From DASPXY01 sp038227745 (lineage in GTDB: Bacteria > Planctomycetota > Planctomycetia > Gemmatales > Gemmataceae), in assembly GCA_038227745.1 (NCBI GenBank), contig JBBRPS010000573.1, positions 1 through 6,814 on the forward strand: DNA of 6,814 bases, in the 5' to 3' direction. Shown piece by piece: positions 5,764 to 6,814 of this stretch. A program made the translations under genes and the position numbers. The notes under the pieces were generated by a model. That model saw only the letters and a program-made list of their open reading frames with translations. It was not told where the DNA came from and ran no database searches. Within the stretch, counting starts at the first letter, position 1. The number at the start of each line of letters is the position of its first letter.

Positions 5764-5880
5764 ATGAACACCGTCTGGGTGTTTCCGAACCAGCGCGTCT
5801 GCAAGATCCTGCCGGACGGAGAGAAGTCGGTGCCTGTGGTGCTCGGAGGCTTTGAGGAGGCGACGCGGGCGCTGAAGTGA
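5764..5880 (+). CDS. Possible small ORF or C-terminal remnant of a broken gene
   Basis: A 38-residue reading frame starting at ATG 5764 (MNTVWVFPNQRVCKILPDGE, then KSVPVVLGGFEEATRALK). Third codon positions are about 87 per cent G or C and the peptide looks protein-like. The ribosome binding site is poor (only GAG, 5 nt upstream). The frame is open further upstream but reads as Arg/Ala/Cys-rich sequence there. It may be a real tiny gene or the tail of the preceding small gene after a frameshift and loss. The family is unknown. Confidence 0.3.
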   Translation: MNTVWVFPNQRVCKILPDGEKSVPVVLGGFEEATRALK

Positions 5881-5967
5881 GGCCTGCGAAGAGTGCGGCG
5901 CTACAGCAGGGGGGCCAGCTCCCGAATGAGCGCATCGGAAACGGGAGGCGCATGCCGGCCCGTGGAG

Positions 5968-5973
5968 TATAAT
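5968..5973 (+). promoter_or_regulatory. Consensus -10 element for the small protein/HNH pair
   Basis: An exact TATAAT lies 43 bp before the ATG at 6017, in otherwise GC-rich DNA. No clear -35 hexamer is visible 16-18 bp upstream. Confidence 0.5.
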
Positions 5974-6016
5974 CCTAAACAGGCACTTCCGCTATCTCGG
6001 CTGCTGGGGAGCTGTC

Positions 6017-6382
6017 ATGAAGCACGTGAACCTGGATACCCAGGATGAGACGATCAAGCAGTTTGTCCTGGCGCTGTCGGTCGATCGAGGAGGCTCCGTC
6101 CTGGAACTGGACGGCCGGGCGGTCGTGTGTGTGCTATCGGTGGACGGCAAGGAAGATGACGGAGAGGATTGGACCGAGGAAAAGAACGCCCGGCGGTGCG
6201 CTCTTATTGACCGAGAGATTGCCGGGACTCTCACGATTGAGGAGGTAAAGGAACTTCACGCCCTGCAAGAGGCGATGTTGCGCTACCGCCGGCAGGTCGC
6301 CCCCTTGCCCCTCGATGATGCCCGAGCCCTCTATCGGGAACTGCTCGTTCGGGCGAAAGCCGATCCAGGGCCCGGGGCATGA
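6017..6382 (+). CDS. Small acidic protein, antitoxin-like N-terminus, paired with HNH gene
   Basis: A protein of 121 residues. The N-terminal part (1-40) has a helix and then GSVLELDGRAVVCVL (26-40), which resembles the short beta hairpin of Phd/YefM-type antitoxins (a Gly-x-x-Val pattern before a hydrophobic strand). This is only a resemblance. An acidic linker (43-56) is followed by ARRCALIDREIAGTLTIEEV (58-77) and an amphipathic helix with LQEAMLRYRR (83-92), then APLPLDDARALYRELL (95-110). I recall similar proteins in many copies in Gemmataceae, often beside nuclease or toxin genes. GGGGAG (6006-6011) lies 5 nt before the ATG. Its TGA overlaps the ATG of the next gene as ATGA, so the two were translationally coupled. 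Its partner is truncated here, leaving this gene possibly without its companion function. Confidence 0.85.
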   Translation: MKHVNLDTQDETIKQFVLALSVDRGGSVLELDGRAVVCVLSVDGKEDDGEDWTEEKNARRCALIDREIAGTLTIEEVKELHALQEAMLRYRRQVAPLPLDDARALYRELLVRAKADPGPGA

Positions 6383-6549
6383 CCTCTCCCTTCATCTATC
6401 CAGTCGCTGCCCACGTCCGGCGGCATGGCCCGCAAGGGCATGCCGACTACGCGAGCTACCGCCCGTGGCTGCGGGATGAATTCGCCTTCCGGTGTGTCTA
6501 CGGAGAGCGGTCGCCTTGGGCGAGTCCGGCTCCGGGAGAACCCATTTGA
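6379..6549 (+). pseudogene. Truncated HNH endonuclease gene
   Basis: A 56-codon frame beginning at ATG 6379, inside the ATGA overlap with the preceding gene. Residues 1-41 (including YPVAAHVRRHGPQGHADY and YRPWLRDEFAFRCVY) look like the N-terminus of the HNH endonucleases I associate with Gemmataceae. In these, a CxYC zinc-binding pair follows and the HNH core lies further on. Here the native sequence stops after Tyr41, so the second Cys of the pair and the whole nuclease core are missing. The last 15 codons (GERSPWASPAPGEPI) are the antisense of a PIN-domain gene fragment, ending in a TGA at 6547-6549. It is almost certainly nonfunctional as a nuclease. The family name is from memory of the motif, not a search. 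Confidence 0.7.
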
Positions 6550-6580
6550 GCGCCACGGAGGAATCCAGGACGTACTCTAT
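6503..6580 (-). pseudogene. Fragment of PIN-domain toxin gene (N-terminal 26 codons)
   Basis: Read on the minus strand from 6580, this gives I/M-EYVLDSSVALKWVLPE followed by PDSPKATAL, a typical opening of VapC-like PIN-domain ribonucleases with the first conserved acidic residue (Asp5). The expected initiating ATG is ATA here. After codon 26 the frame runs into the reverse strand of the truncated HNH gene, and the remaining three acidic residues of the active site are absent. It is therefore a decayed remnant without a start or a catalytic centre. The frame upstream is open by chance to the window edge; I do not count that as coding. Confidence 0.7.
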
Positions 6581-6814
6581 GCCGTTGCACTTTTCCTCGA
6601 CCCAGAGTCGCGGATAGCGAAAAACGCCGAGAAATCGAGGGTTTTCGCGTCCTGAGTCCGCACGAGCGACCACAGGTAACATCTCAATAACCCCGGGCGT
6701 GTTCCGAGGAAGTTTGCCGGCGCGCACGGCGACCCAGAGGCGTGTGGACGATTCTTTCCTGGTAAGCCGTTGGCCGTGCCGCCCTTGCCTGCCCTCAGAC
6801 CGGCACGGCTGCAC
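6581..6814. other. Region without a supportable gene
   Basis: Frames on both strands are partly open, but none has a recognisable start, ribosome binding site or protein family. A short purine-rich GAGGAAAAG (minus strand, 6599-6591) precedes the PIN fragment and may be its former ribosome binding site. The only other structure I see is the inverted repeat near the right edge. Confidence 0.5.
6773..6809. repeat. 9-bp inverted repeat (possible hairpin)
   Basis: GCCGTGCCG (6773-6781) and its exact reverse complement CGGCACGGC (6801-6809) are separated by 19 nt. There is no T-tract after it. It could be a terminator-like stem for a gene beyond the edge, the end of a repeat, or chance in GC-rich DNA. 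Confidence 0.4.

Noticed and set aside
5903..6016. Minus-strand frame ending in a coding-like tail (APPVSDALIRELAPLL)
   Set aside because: There is no start codon or ribosome binding site. The frame is closed by a stop at the beginning of the real plus-strand gene, and it overlaps that gene's promoter. It could be a remnant, but there is too little to support it.
6392..6814. Minus-strand open frame of 140 codons to the right edge
   Set aside because: It joins unrelated pieces: non-coding-looking sequence, the PIN fragment, and the reverse of the HNH remnant. Only the PIN part is supportable.
1..6814. CRISPR arrays, tRNA or rRNA genes, transposase genes
   Set aside because: I saw no regularly spaced direct repeats, no cloverleaf-like sequence with conserved tRNA arms, no rRNA-like stretches and no transposase motifs on either strand.

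Overview
The window is high-GC bacterial DNA (third codon positions mostly G or C) that reads like a planctomycete of the Gemmataceae type. The grounds are a free-standing Hanks-type Ser/Thr kinase, a membrane-anchored cyclophilin, secreted proteins of unknown function, a cytochrome c domain fused to a hydrolase, and a small-protein/HNH gene pair of a kind I associate with that group. The taxonomic call rests on my memory of these families, not on a search.

Layout, left to right. (1) Positions 1-1126, minus strand: a Ser/Thr kinase gene followed 22 bp later by the 5' end of a membrane-protein gene, probably an ABC-type permease, which runs off the left edge. (2) Positions 1127-1414: a divergent promoter region with a good sigma70-type promoter for the kinase and an extended -10 element for the rightward gene. 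(3) Positions 1415-2959, plus strand: a 514-residue membrane-anchored cyclophilin-domain protein with a degenerate active site. (4) Positions 2960-3074: a convergent intergenic gap almost filled by a perfect 35-bp inverted repeat whose arms are each hairpins. (5) Positions 3075-5278, minus strand: a tight three-gene operon of exported proteins. Two are tandem paralogues of about 165 residues ending in a shared Asp-His-Glu-His-Phe motif. The third is a dienelactone-hydrolase-like domain fused to a C-terminal cytochrome c'-like domain. (6) Positions 5499-5880, plus strand: one small basic ORF with a good ribosome binding site and a second, weaker small ORF. (7) Positions 6017-6580: a Gemmataceae-type small protein whose stop overlaps (ATGA) the start of an HNH endonuclease gene. 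The HNH gene breaks off after about 41 codons, exactly where the remnant of an oppositely oriented PIN-domain toxin gene begins. (8) Positions 6581-6814: no gene I can support, with a 9-bp inverted repeat near the edge.

The most coherent candidate system is the three-gene export operon, which would place a heme protein with a hydrolase-like domain and two related, probably beta-sandwich proteins together outside the cytoplasmic membrane. The right end looks like an accessory zone where two toxin or nuclease-like modules have recombined and decayed. The kinase and permease may form a separate unit, but its substrate cannot be read from the sequence.
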